Shown here: positions 1-6,510 of the stretch, in pieces
How the letters are laid out: each line of letters opens with the position of its first letter
Numbering within the stretch: the stretch's first letter is position 1
Origin: JANMEX01 sp031423755
Lineage (GTDB): Bacteria > Pseudomonadota > Alphaproteobacteria > Rhizobiales > Rhizobiaceae
NCBI GenBank assembly: GCA_031423755.1
Contig: JANPGC010000227.1
Location: 1 to 22,256 of the forward strand
Direction of reading: 5' to 3'
Length of the DNA: 22,256 bases
Made by a program: the position numbers and the translations under genes
Notes under the pieces: model-generated
Databases searched by the model: none
Told to the model about the DNA's origin: nothing
The model's input: only the letters and a program-made list of their open reading frames with translations

Positions 1-545
1 ATCACGCCGAACGCACCGCACATTTTGCCCTGCCGCGAACCACCGATTGCCTGCGCAGCATCTTCAATGACGGCCAACCCTTCTTCAGCAGCAATCACTT
101 CAATCGCATCATAGTCCGCCGACAGGCCAAACAGATCGACCGGAATGATCGCCTTGGGAGTCAACCTTCCCGCAGCGCGCACCGCCTTGATCGCAGCTTT
201 CAGCTGATCGGTGTCCATGTTGTAAGTGTCTGGATCAATATCGACGAACACAGGCTCTGCGCCCGCCAGCGCAACGACTTCCGCTGTCGCCGCAAACGTA
301 AAACTCGGGCAAAACACAGCATCGCCGCGCCCGACGCCAAGGGCGAAAAGCGGTATCAGCAGCGCATCCGTACCGTTGGCGCAGGCGACGACATGCTTGA
401 CGCCGACGTAGTCTGCAAGCTTGCGCTCAAACTCCGCCACTTCCGGCCCGAGAATATATTTTCCCTCGCGGATGACTTTGGCAACAGCCGCATCAATTTT
501 GTCGCTGATGCGCGCACGCTGTGCCGCAAGGTCGATGAACTGCAT
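1..545 (-). CDS. DegT/DnrJ/EryC1/StrS aminotransferase, WbpE-like (partial, C-terminus outside window)
   Basis: The minus-strand frame from ATG at 545 stays open to the window edge, giving 181 residues. The N-terminus (MQFIDLAAQRARI, then a KYILGPEV segment near 29-36, CANGTDAL at 55-62, a PSFTFAATAE segment near 80-89 and VIEDAAQ at 159-165) is typical of PLP-dependent sugar aminotransferases. Asp162 and Gln165 of EDAAQ are the expected PLP-ring contacts. The PLP-binding lysine would lie just beyond the window. From memory the sequence is closest to WbpE/WlbC, which aminate the 3-keto group of UDP-2-acetamido-3-oxo-glucuronate using glutamate. The dehydrogenase upstream on the same strand (stop at 686, 140-nt gap) would make that keto sugar, so the pair fits synthesis of a diacetamido sugar for a surface polysaccharide. 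The exact sugar is inferred. It could instead serve another 3- or 4-keto nucleotide sugar. Confidence 0.85.
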   Translation of the reverse strand, partial: MQFIDLAAQRARISDKIDAAVAKVIREGKYILGPEVAEFERKLADYVGVKHVVACANGTDALLIPLFALGVGRGDAVFCPSFTFAATAEVVALAGAEPVFVDIDPDTYNMDTDQLKAAIKAVRAAGRLTPKAIIPVDLFGLSADYDAIEVIAAEEGLAVIEDAAQAIGGSRQGKMCGAFGV

Positions 546-685
546 GAAATGCCCGTCTTTATTGTTGCCTGAAGTACCCTGAAGCCCAAGGCCTTCTAGT
601 GTGATTTGCCATTCTGCGCCATACCAGCGGCCATCACAACAGCCGCAACCATGTTACAGCCCGTGAATTTGTCGCCCGATAAGCG

Positions 686-1639
686 CTAATCGTGAGTGAC
701 CGTGCCTGCCGTCAGTATCTCCAGCACGCGGATTGCCTCATCGCCCCCTGTGCGCGGTTCGGCCCGCGTTTTCATACAGTTGATGAAATGCTGACATTCC
801 GCTGTCAGCGGCATGCCCTCTCGGATTGGAACATGGTTCGGCTCCTGCGCCGTGAATGCCCACTGGCCATTGTCCTGCCAGACGGCGTGCCGGTAGATCG
901 CCAGCTTCTTGTCCCAGCCGGCAACATCATCGAAAACCGCCATCGCCTTGGTGCCGACGACAGTCAGCCGTCGCTCGCGGTAAGGGTTCAGGCGCGAGGC
1001 AAACAGATGCGAGCGCACACCGCTTGGAAACGACATGTGAACATGGGCAAAATCCGAAAGATGATCGAGCAGCGCAGTGCCCTCGCCATGCACTTCGCTC
1101 GGCGCTTCGCCGGTAATAGCGAGGATCATCGACAGGTCATGGGGTGCCAAATCCCACAGCGCATCATTTTCAGTGTGGAATTTCCCCAGCCCCAGCCGGT
1201 TGGAATGAATGTAGCGGACAGTCCCGAGTTCCCCTGCCGCAATCAGCTCCTGCAGCTTTTCAAACGCGGGGTGGAATCGCAACACATGCCCGACCATGAA
1301 CACACGGCCCGCATCGCGCGCCGCCTTCACTGCCGCCCTGGCTTCCGGCACCGTCAACGCGATGGGCTTTTCAACCAGAACGTCTTTTCCCGCCTTCACG
1401 GCGCGTATTGCAGCTTCCGCATGATACTGCGGTGGCAGCGCCATGACGATGCCATCGACATCGCTGCGGTCATAAAGTTCGGCGGGATCAACCGCGATGC
1501 ATTTGAAATCCCGTGCGAACCCTTCCGCCCGCGCCATATTTGCATCAGACACGGCGTGCAACGCGCCAAGTCCTGCGAGCGTGCGAATATGGTTCGCGCC
1601 CCAATAGCCACAGCCCAGCACCGCAATCCGCACAGTCAT
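686..1639 (-). CDS. Gfo/Idh/MocA-family NAD-dependent dehydrogenase, WbpB/WlbA-like
   Basis: The protein is 317 aa, about the size of WbpB/WlbA, from ATG at 1639. The frame extends to a GTG at 1693, but the 18 extra residues precede the Rossmann start MTVRIAVLG and look non-native. The NAD-binding GxGxxG is GCGYWG at 9-14. The catalytic-lysine motif EKP is at 90-92, a GHVLRFHPAF segment lies near 118-126, and APHD (His167, Asp168) supplies the expected active-site histidine. The SNRLGLGK segment near 146-153 followed by ALWDLAPHD resembles WlbA-type UDP-GlcNAc-uronate 3-dehydrogenases, which oxidise C3 before transamination. The DegT aminotransferase gene follows on the same strand, consistent with consecutive pathway steps. 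The family is certain. The substrate is inferred from resemblance and neighbourhood, and other Gfo/Idh sugar dehydrogenases remain possible. Confidence 0.85.
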   Translation of the reverse strand: MTVRIAVLGCGYWGANHIRTLAGLGALHAVSDANMARAEGFARDFKCIAVDPAELYDRSDVDGIVMALPPQYHAEAAIRAVKAGKDVLVEKPIALTVPEARAAVKAARDAGRVFMVGHVLRFHPAFEKLQELIAAGELGTVRYIHSNRLGLGKFHTENDALWDLAPHDLSMILAITGEAPSEVHGEGTALLDHLSDFAHVHMSFPSGVRSHLFASRLNPYRERRLTVVGTKAMAVFDDVAGWDKKLAIYRHAVWQDNGQWAFTAQEPNHVPIREGMPLTAECQHFINCMKTRAEPRTGGDEAIRVLEILTAGTVTHD

Positions 1640-1725
1640 CTCATTCAATCCGCATTCAGTCTTTGCTGTCACGACAGCCGTCGAGCCAAGCACATATCGG
1701 CCTCAGCGCATTGCCGCAAGCCACG

Positions 1726-1753
1726 CCTATACCGCACAAGTGTTTGCAGCCAA
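1726..1753 (-). promoter_or_regulatory. Candidate sigma70-type promoter for the dehydrogenase gene
   Basis: Read on the minus strand, TTGGCT (1753-1748) is separated by 16 nt from TATAGG (1731-1726), about 87 nt upstream of the ATG at 1639. Each hexamer matches four of six consensus bases. This is a moderate match without other support. Confidence 0.35.
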
Positions 1754-1771
1754 ACCAATCCTCATCTTGGC

Positions 1772-1800
1772 TTGACAGGCTTGACCCGGCCACACTATAT
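1772..1800 (+). promoter_or_regulatory. Sigma70-type promoter of the tRNA gene
   Basis: A perfect -35 TTGACA (1772-1777) is followed after exactly 17 nt by CTATAT (1795-1800), a good -10. Transcription would begin near 1807, leaving a leader of roughly 33 nt before the tRNA at 1840. It is back-to-back with the candidate minus-strand promoter. Confidence 0.75.
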
Positions 1801-1839
1801 CCCCGCCACCCTGCTGGCATAAAGTGTCGGCATGCCTTT

Positions 1840-1916
1840 GGCGAGGTAGCTCAGTTGGTTAGAGCGGAGGAATCATAATCCTTAGGTCGGGGGTTCAAAT
1901 CCCTCTCTCGCTACCA
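1840..1916 (+). tRNA. tRNA with anticodon CAT (probably elongator tRNA-Met)
   Basis: The 77-nt sequence, including an encoded CCA at 1914-1916, folds into a full cloverleaf. The acceptor stem is GGCGAGG pairing with TCTCGCT (G-U at both ends), the D arm is GCTC...GAGC, and the anticodon stem is GAGGA/TCCTT around the loop ATCATAA. The T arm is GGGGG-TTCAAAT-CCCTC. The anticodon CAT is at 1874-1876. G1 facing U72 with a standard D arm is unlike the initiator tRNA. CAT is shared with tRNA-Ile2, whose C34 is changed to lysidine, and I cannot formally exclude that identity by eye. A short T-rich stretch (1921-1927) follows the gene. Confidence 0.95.
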
Positions 1917-2086
1917 CTATTCTTTTTGTACATTCTTGATAGATGGCGGACGATCCGAGTCCGGAGGTCTTTCAGCAAGCGATCAGGGCCCAACTGGCGC
2001 GTTGATACGCATATCGCCACTTACCGATTGCATTCCGCTGCCTTCCGGTGGACATTTGATTTGGCTGCATTTGGAAGAAACCCAGA

Positions 2087-2836
2087 TTGAACGAGCGTCA
2101 AGACATTCACTCGGCGGGCATTCCGGTCCTGTGCAAATCATGCGAAGCGCGCCACCGCGGCGTTTGCGGCGGGCTGGACCCCCTTCAGCTTGTCGCACTG
2201 GCCAAGCAGACGACGCGTCGGGTTATCGCGCCTGGAACAAAGTTGATGTCTGATGGCGATGAGGTCACGACCTATTCTAACTTGTTGTCAGGCGTGGTGA
2301 AACTGACAAAAATCCTTGCTGACGGGCGGCAGCAGATCGTCGGATTGCAATTTGCCCCCGACTTTATTGGCCGACCATTCAAGCGCGAGAACCAGCTCGA
2401 CGCGGAAGCGGCCACCACTGTGTCAGTTTGTTCGTTTCCTAAGTCGATGATGGACCGCTTGATCGTGAGCAGTCCGCCCTTGGAGCACAGGCTCCATCAG
2501 CAGGCTCTGAAGGAACTTGATGAAGCGCGGAGCTGGATGCTTACGCTTGGCCAAAAGACCGCAGCGGAGAAGGTAGCCAGCTTTCTCTACTATGTTGCAT
2601 GCCATGTTGATCCGGAACGTTCGCATCTTCGCGGGCCGGTCGAATTCGAGTTGCCTCTGACCCGCGCAGAGATCGGAGACTTTCTCGGACTGACCATCGA
2701 AACAGTCAGCAGACAATTTACGAAACTCCGCAAAAGCGGCGCTATAGAAATTGTTCACAACCGCAGCATCAAACTACTTTCGCTCGACCAAATCCGCCGT
2801 CATGCGAAATTGGACCACGAGTCTTGGCACTTCTAG
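2087..2836 (+). CDS. fnrN: FnrN-type oxygen-sensing Crp/Fnr transcription regulator
   Basis: The 249-aa protein has the N-terminal cysteine pattern C16-x2-C19-x7-C27 (CKSCEARHRGVCGGL) plus Cys115, the four ligands expected for an oxygen-labile [4Fe-4S] cluster in FnrN/FnrL proteins. A cyclic-nucleotide-type beta barrel covers roughly 35-120, a dimerisation helix 125-150, and a winged helix 190-235. The recognition helix contains E205-T-V-S208-R209, the Glu/Ser/Arg set that reads TTGAT-N4-ATCAA sites in FNR. The start is a TTG with GGAAG (2073-2077) nine nt upstream. No ATG lies before the cysteine motif, so TTG (or another weak start) is needed to keep the sensor. The gene lies directly upstream of ccoN, with an FNR box between them, so it probably activates the cbb3 operon when oxygen is low. 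I saw no clear FNR box before fnrN itself. Confidence 0.92.
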   Translation: MNERQDIHSAGIPVLCKSCEARHRGVCGGLDPLQLVALAKQTTRRVIAPGTKLMSDGDEVTTYSNLLSGVVKLTKILADGRQQIVGLQFAPDFIGRPFKRENQLDAEAATTVSVCSFPKSMMDRLIVSSPPLEHRLHQQALKELDEARSWMLTLGQKTAAEKVASFLYYVACHVDPERSHLRGPVEFELPLTRAEIGDFLGLTIETVSRQFTKLRKSGAIEIVHNRSIKLLSLDQIRRHAKLDHESWHF

Positions 2837-2849
2837 TCGATAGCTCCTG

Positions 2850-2869
2850 CCAATACGCGCCAATACGCG
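2850..2869. repeat. Perfect tandem duplication of a 10-bp unit
   Basis: CCAATACGCG occurs twice head-to-tail (2850-2859 and 2860-2869), starting 14 nt after the fnrN stop. It does not form an obvious hairpin and no function is apparent. It is probably a small slippage duplication. Confidence 0.8.
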
Positions 2870-3004
2870 GATACGGCATCGACCATGCGGATCTGATGTC
2901 TGCGTCAGCCTCAAAAAATGCAGTGCCTTTCTCTTAATCATCAAGGTGAACACAACACTCAAGAGCCATTTACATCACTTAAGTCGCTAAAAAGACCCGC
3001 TGCC

Positions 3005-3018
3005 TTGATCCAAGTCAA
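3005..3018. promoter_or_regulatory. FNR/FixK box (anaerobox) upstream of ccoN
   Basis: TTGATCCAAGTCAA matches the rhizobial FnrN/FixK consensus TTGAT-N4-ATCAA except for one base in the second half (GTCAA), and outer C/G bases extend the dyad. Its centre at 3011.5 lies about 86 bp before the ccoN ATG. At the usual -41.5 position for class II activation, transcription would begin near 3053, leaving a leader of about 45 nt. The adjacent fnrN gene supplies the likely activator. The transcription start is inferred. Confidence 0.85.
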
Positions 3019-3097
3019 GGCGTAGCCCCGCACCTTTCGCCAACTGAATTTGGCGTCGAGTCCCACGCAGACGCGGAAATCTTGTCGGGGAAGATTG

Positions 3098-4714
3098 ATG
3101 AAATACCCAACTGAAACAATTATCGTTGGATTGGCAGCCTTTCTCGCATTGCTTGGCGCGGGACTGGCAGAAGATGCACCATTCAGAGCGCATATGTGGG
3201 TCTTGTTCTTCGCGCTTGCCGCTGGAGCCGTGGTGCTTCTGCGCACATCCGACTATGCGACCGATCGGGCAAAGACCGAAGACCTTACTGGCTACATGGA
3301 TGGCCCGGTGCGTTTTGGCGTGATTGCAACCGTCTTTTGGGGTATCGCTGGCTTTCTCGTCGGCGTGATCGTCGCCGCGCAACTGGCATTCCCGGACCTC
3401 AACATTGAGCCATACCTGAATTTCGGACGGCTTCGCCCGTTGCACACGTCCGCTGTCGTGTTTGCTTTTGGCGGAAATGCGCTGATCGCCACGTCGTTAT
3501 ACGTCGTTCAACGCACCTCACGGGCACGCCTTTTCGGCGGCAACTTGAGTTGGTTTGTCTTCTGGGGTTACCAGCTTTTCATCGTCATGGCCGCAACTGG
3601 CTACCTTCTTGGCATCACCGAGTCCCGTGAATATGCCGAGCCTGAATGGTATGTCGATATCTGGCTGACATTGGTGTGGGTTGCCTACCTTATTGTGTTC
3701 CTGGGAACGATTGTCAGGCGCAAGGAGCCGCACATTTATGTAGCCAACTGGTTCTATCTGTCATTCATTGTGACGGTAGCCATGTTGCACATCGTCAACA
3801 ATCTGGCGGTCCCCGTCTCCTTCCTTGGCTCCAAAAGCTACTCGCTGTTTTCCGGTGTGCAGGATGCGCTGACGCAGTGGTGGTATGGTCACAACGCCGT
3901 CGGCTTCTTCCTCACCGCCGGTTTCCTTGGCATGATGTACTATTTCGTGCCCAAGCAGGCCAACCGGCCCGTCTACTCCTACCGCCTGTCGATCATCCAT
4001 TTTTGGTCGCTTATTTTCCTGTACATCTGGGCGGGCCCGCATCACCTTCACTACACTGCCCTGCCCGATTGGGCGCAGACCCTCGGTATGGTGTTCTCCA
4101 TCATGCTCTGGATGCCCTCGTGGGGCGGCATGATTAATGGCCTGATGACGCTCTCTGGCGCTTGGGACAAGCTTCGCACAGACCCGATCCTGCGCATGAT
4201 GGTTCTGGCAATCGCCTTCTACGGCATGTCGACATTCGAAGGCCCGATGATGTCGATCAAGGCGGTCAATTCCTTGTCGCACTACACCGATTGGACCATC
4301 GGCCATGTACACTCCGGTGCCTTGGGCTGGGTTGGCATGATCTCGTTTGGCGCGATCTACTTCCTCGTGCCGAAGCTTTGGCACCGGGAGGGTCTCTATT
4401 CACTTCGACTGGTCACATGGCACTTCTGGCTGGCAACACTCGGCATTGTCATTTACGCCGCTGTCCTGTGGGTTGCTGGCATCCAGCAGGGTCTGATGTG
4501 GCGCGAATACAATGATCAGGGCTTCCTGGTCTACTCGTTCGCTGAGTCAGTGGCCGCCTTGTTCCCCTACTATGTCCTGCGCATGATTGGCGGCCTGCTT
4601 TACCTCATCGGCGGGCTGGTCATGGCCTGGAACGTTGCAATGACAATCCTTGGTCACAAGCGCGAAGAGCTGCCCATTGGCGGTCAAATTTCTCGCTTGC
4701 AGCCAGCGGAATAG
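3098..4714 (+). CDS. ccoN: cbb3-type cytochrome c oxidase catalytic subunit I
   Basis: The 538-aa polytopic membrane protein carries the full set of cbb3 haem-copper residues. His116 (RPLHTSAVVFAFGGN) and His405 are the expected low-spin haem b ligands and His403 (IGHVHSG) the haem b3 ligand. His265 (WWYGHNAVGF), His315 and His316 (AGPHHLHY) would bind CuB. Tyr309 in FLYIW sits six residues before His315, where the His-Tyr cross-link tyrosine of cbb3 enzymes lies. The enzyme reduces oxygen to water at the inner membrane with very high affinity and pumps protons. I chose ATG 3098, which has GGGGAAG just upstream; the frame extends back to a TTG at 3050, but that adds non-conserved residues. 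The gene follows the FNR box, with ccoO 9 nt downstream, and appears intact. Confidence 0.97.
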   Translation: MKYPTETIIVGLAAFLALLGAGLAEDAPFRAHMWVLFFALAAGAVVLLRTSDYATDRAKTEDLTGYMDGPVRFGVIATVFWGIAGFLVGVIVAAQLAFPDLNIEPYLNFGRLRPLHTSAVVFAFGGNALIATSLYVVQRTSRARLFGGNLSWFVFWGYQLFIVMAATGYLLGITESREYAEPEWYVDIWLTLVWVAYLIVFLGTIVRRKEPHIYVANWFYLSFIVTVAMLHIVNNLAVPVSFLGSKSYSLFSGVQDALTQWWYGHNAVGFFLTAGFLGMMYYFVPKQANRPVYSYRLSIIHFWSLIFLYIWAGPHHLHYTALPDWAQTLGMVFSIMLWMPSWGGMINGLMTLSGAWDKLRTDPILRMMVLAIAFYGMSTFEGPMMSIKAVNSLSHYTDWTIGHVHSGALGWVGMISFGAIYFLVPKLWHREGLYSLRLVTWHFWLATLGIVIYAAVLWVAGIQQGLMWREYNDQGFLVYSFAESVAALFPYYVLRMIGGLLYLIGGLVMAWNVAMTILGHKREELPIGGQISRLQPAE

Positions 4715-4723
4715 GAAATCACC

Positions 4724-5455
4724 ATGTCAATTCTCGACAAACATGCCATCATTGAGCGCAACGCGACCCTGTTGCTGGTCGGTTCACTTGTGGTTGTAGC
4801 CATCGGCGGCATCGTTGAAATCGCCCCGCTGTTTTATCTGCAGAACACCATCGAAAAGGTGGAAGGGATGCGGCCCTATTCGCCACTGGAACTCATGGGG
4901 CGCAACATCTACATCCGCGAAGGCTGCTACACCTGCCACAGCCAGATGATCCGCCCATTCCGTGACGAGGTGGAGCGCTACGGCCACTATTCGCTTGCGG
5001 CGGAGTCCATGTATGACCACCCGTTCCAATGGGGATCAAAGCGCACAGGGCCGGATCTCGCCCGCGTCGGCGACCGATATTCCAATGAGTGGCATGTGCA
5101 GCACCTGACGGAACCACGGTCAGTGGTGCCGGAATCAATCATGCCCAGCTACAGCTTCCTGAAAACCACACCGCTTCAAATCACCAACATTTCTGCGCAC
5201 TTGAGCGCGAACCGTACCGTTGGCGTTCCATACAGCGACGAGATGGTAGCCAGCGCAGCGGCTGACCTTGCAGATCAGGCCAATCCGGATGCTGACACAA
5301 CTGCCCTGCTTGCGCGCTATCCAAAGGCGAAAACCGGTGATTTCGATGGCGATCCAGCCGCGCTGTCCGAAATGGACGCGTTGGTGGCGTACCTGCAAAT
5401 GCTCGGCACCCTAGTCGACTTCAAATCCTACAACGAAGCTGCAGGCGAAAGGTAG
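4724..5455 (+). CDS. ccoO: cbb3 oxidase mono-haem cytochrome c subunit II
   Basis: The 243-aa protein has one N-terminal membrane anchor (about 14-38), which holds the c-type haem domain on the periplasmic side. The haem-attachment motif CYTCH is at 68-72, within the family hallmark EGCYTCHSQMIRPF. The segment GTGPD-like TGPDLARVG and the later MPSYSF (with its methionine as probable axial ligand) are also typical. CcoO passes electrons from CcoP to the CcoN haem groups. An AGGA overlapping the ccoN stop lies seven nt upstream of the ATG. ccoQ follows eight nt after the stop. The length is normal and nothing appears broken. Confidence 0.96.
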   Translation: MSILDKHAIIERNATLLLVGSLVVVAIGGIVEIAPLFYLQNTIEKVEGMRPYSPLELMGRNIYIREGCYTCHSQMIRPFRDEVERYGHYSLAAESMYDHPFQWGSKRTGPDLARVGDRYSNEWHVQHLTEPRSVVPESIMPSYSFLKTTPLQITNISAHLSANRTVGVPYSDEMVASAAADLADQANPDADTTALLARYPKAKTGDFDGDPAALSEMDALVAYLQMLGTLVDFKSYNEAAGER

Positions 5456-5463
5456 GCGCACCC

Positions 5464-5613
5464 ATGGATTACAATGATCTGCGCCATTTCGCCGATAGCT
5501 GGGGCCTGCTTGCAATGACGTTGTTCTTCGTTGGTGCGGTGCTGTTCGCATTTCGTCCCGGTAGCCGCAAACTTGGCAGCGACGCAGCCAACATTCCCTT
5601 CAAGGAAGATTGA
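5464..5613 (+). CDS. ccoQ: cbb3 oxidase small subunit CcoQ
   Basis: This 49-aa ORF (MDYNDLRHFADSWGLLAM at the N-terminus) lies exactly between ccoO and ccoP. It has a single membrane helix at about 14-30, then a basic RPGSRK stretch and an acidic C-terminus (PFKED). This is the usual size and shape of CcoQ/FixQ, which associates with and stabilises the cbb3 complex, in particular CcoP binding. AAGGAAG in its last codons doubles as the ribosome binding site of ccoP, and the stop is only two nt before the ccoP ATG, suggesting translational coupling. Confidence 0.93.
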   Translation: MDYNDLRHFADSWGLLAMTLFFVGAVLFAFRPGSRKLGSDAANIPFKED

Positions 5614-5615
5614 AA

Positions 5616-6479
5616 ATGGCCGACAAAAACATCGACGAAGCCACCGGTGTCTCAACCACAGGCCATGAATGGGACGGCATTCGAGAGCTGAACAACCCGA
5701 TGCCGCGCTGGTGGCTCTATACCTTCTATGCCTGCATCGCATGGGCGCTCGTTTATTCCCTCGCCTACCCCGCCTGGCCGATGCTTACCTCCGCCACGAA
5801 GGGATGGCTTGGTTATTCGAGCCGCGCGGACTTGCGCGGCGAACTCTCCGCAGCCGACAGCCAGAAGCTGGAACTCCGCAAGGCGATCGCAGAGAAGCCA
5901 CTAGCTGACATTATCGCCGACGAAAAGCTGCGCACCTTTGCTGTTTCTGCGGGTGGAGCGGCGTTCAAAGTCAATTGCATCCAGTGCCACGGCACCGGTG
6001 CGCAAGGGTCCGCAGGGTTTCCAAACCTGAATGATGATGACTGGCTCTGGGGTGGCAAGGTCGAGGACATCCACACCACTTTGACGCATGGTATACGCTT
6101 TGCAACGGACGCCGAGACAAGAATTTCAGACATGCCAAAGTTCGGCGAGATTTTGAAGCCGGAGGAAATTGGTCAGGTCACAACTTACGTCACCAGCCTG
6201 ACATCGCCGCAGACAGACGCCATTGCGGTTGCAGCAGGCAAGGAACTGTTCGCTCAAAACTGTGCCGCCTGTCACGGCGATGATGGCAAGGGCAACCGCG
6301 AATTCGGCGGGCCAAATCTCAGCGACGCCGTTTGGCTCTACGGCTCTGGCACTGAAGACATTGCCGCGCAAATCCGCGCACCGAGGCAAGGCGCAATGCC
6401 TGCCTGGGGTGCCCGCCTCGGCGATGTTTCTGTCAAGGAACTGACGGTATTTGTTCACTCGCTTGGCGGCGGTGAATGA
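5616..6479 (+). CDS. ccoP: cbb3 oxidase di-haem cytochrome c subunit III
   Basis: The 287-aa protein has a short cytoplasmic N-terminus with the family stretch GHEWDGIRELNNPMPRWW, one membrane helix (about 33-55), and two class I cytochrome c domains. The haem motifs are CIQCH at 121-125 and CAACH at 216-220. Methionines in DMPKFG (Met173) and GAMPAW are the probable axial ligands. CcoP accepts electrons from soluble or membrane-bound cytochrome c and passes them to CcoO. ATG 5616 was chosen because AAGGAAG lies seven nt upstream and MADKNIDEATG reads like other CcoP starts. A TTG at 5610 is in frame but less likely. The stop overlaps an out-of-frame ATG leading to a small ORF before ccoG. 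Confidence 0.96.
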   Translation: MADKNIDEATGVSTTGHEWDGIRELNNPMPRWWLYTFYACIAWALVYSLAYPAWPMLTSATKGWLGYSSRADLRGELSAADSQKLELRKAIAEKPLADIIADEKLRTFAVSAGGAAFKVNCIQCHGTGAQGSAGFPNLNDDDWLWGGKVEDIHTTLTHGIRFATDAETRISDMPKFGEILKPEEIGQVTTYVTSLTSPQTDAIAVAAGKELFAQNCAACHGDDGKGNREFGGPNLSDAVWLYGSGTEDIAAQIRAPRQGAMPAWGARLGDVSVKELTVFVHSLGGGE

Positions 6480-6510
6480 AACAAGAGCCAAAAGAACAAA
6501 GGCCGGGAGC

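Noticed and set aside
553..630. An 18-codon minus-strand ORF (starting MVAAVVMAAG) and possible leader in the gap between the dehydrogenase and aminotransferase genes
   Set aside because: It has no ribosome binding site or recognisable product. The 140-nt gap otherwise shows no clear promoter or hairpin.
692..1822. A 376-codon plus-strand open frame opposite the Gfo/Idh gene
   Set aside because: It runs antisense through the dehydrogenase gene and ends inside the tRNA promoter region. Its translation is rich in Arg, His and Cys without any recognisable motif. It is an open shadow of a GC-rich gene.
1840..1916. The tRNA as an integration site for a genomic island
   Set aside because: No integrase gene, no second copy of the tRNA 3' end and no shift in gene content typical of an island appear in the window.
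3050..3097. Upstream TTG start for ccoN adding 16 residues
   Set aside because: The added residues are polar and unlike CcoN N-termini, and ATG 3098 has a good ribosome binding site. The extension would also begin at or before the predicted transcription start.
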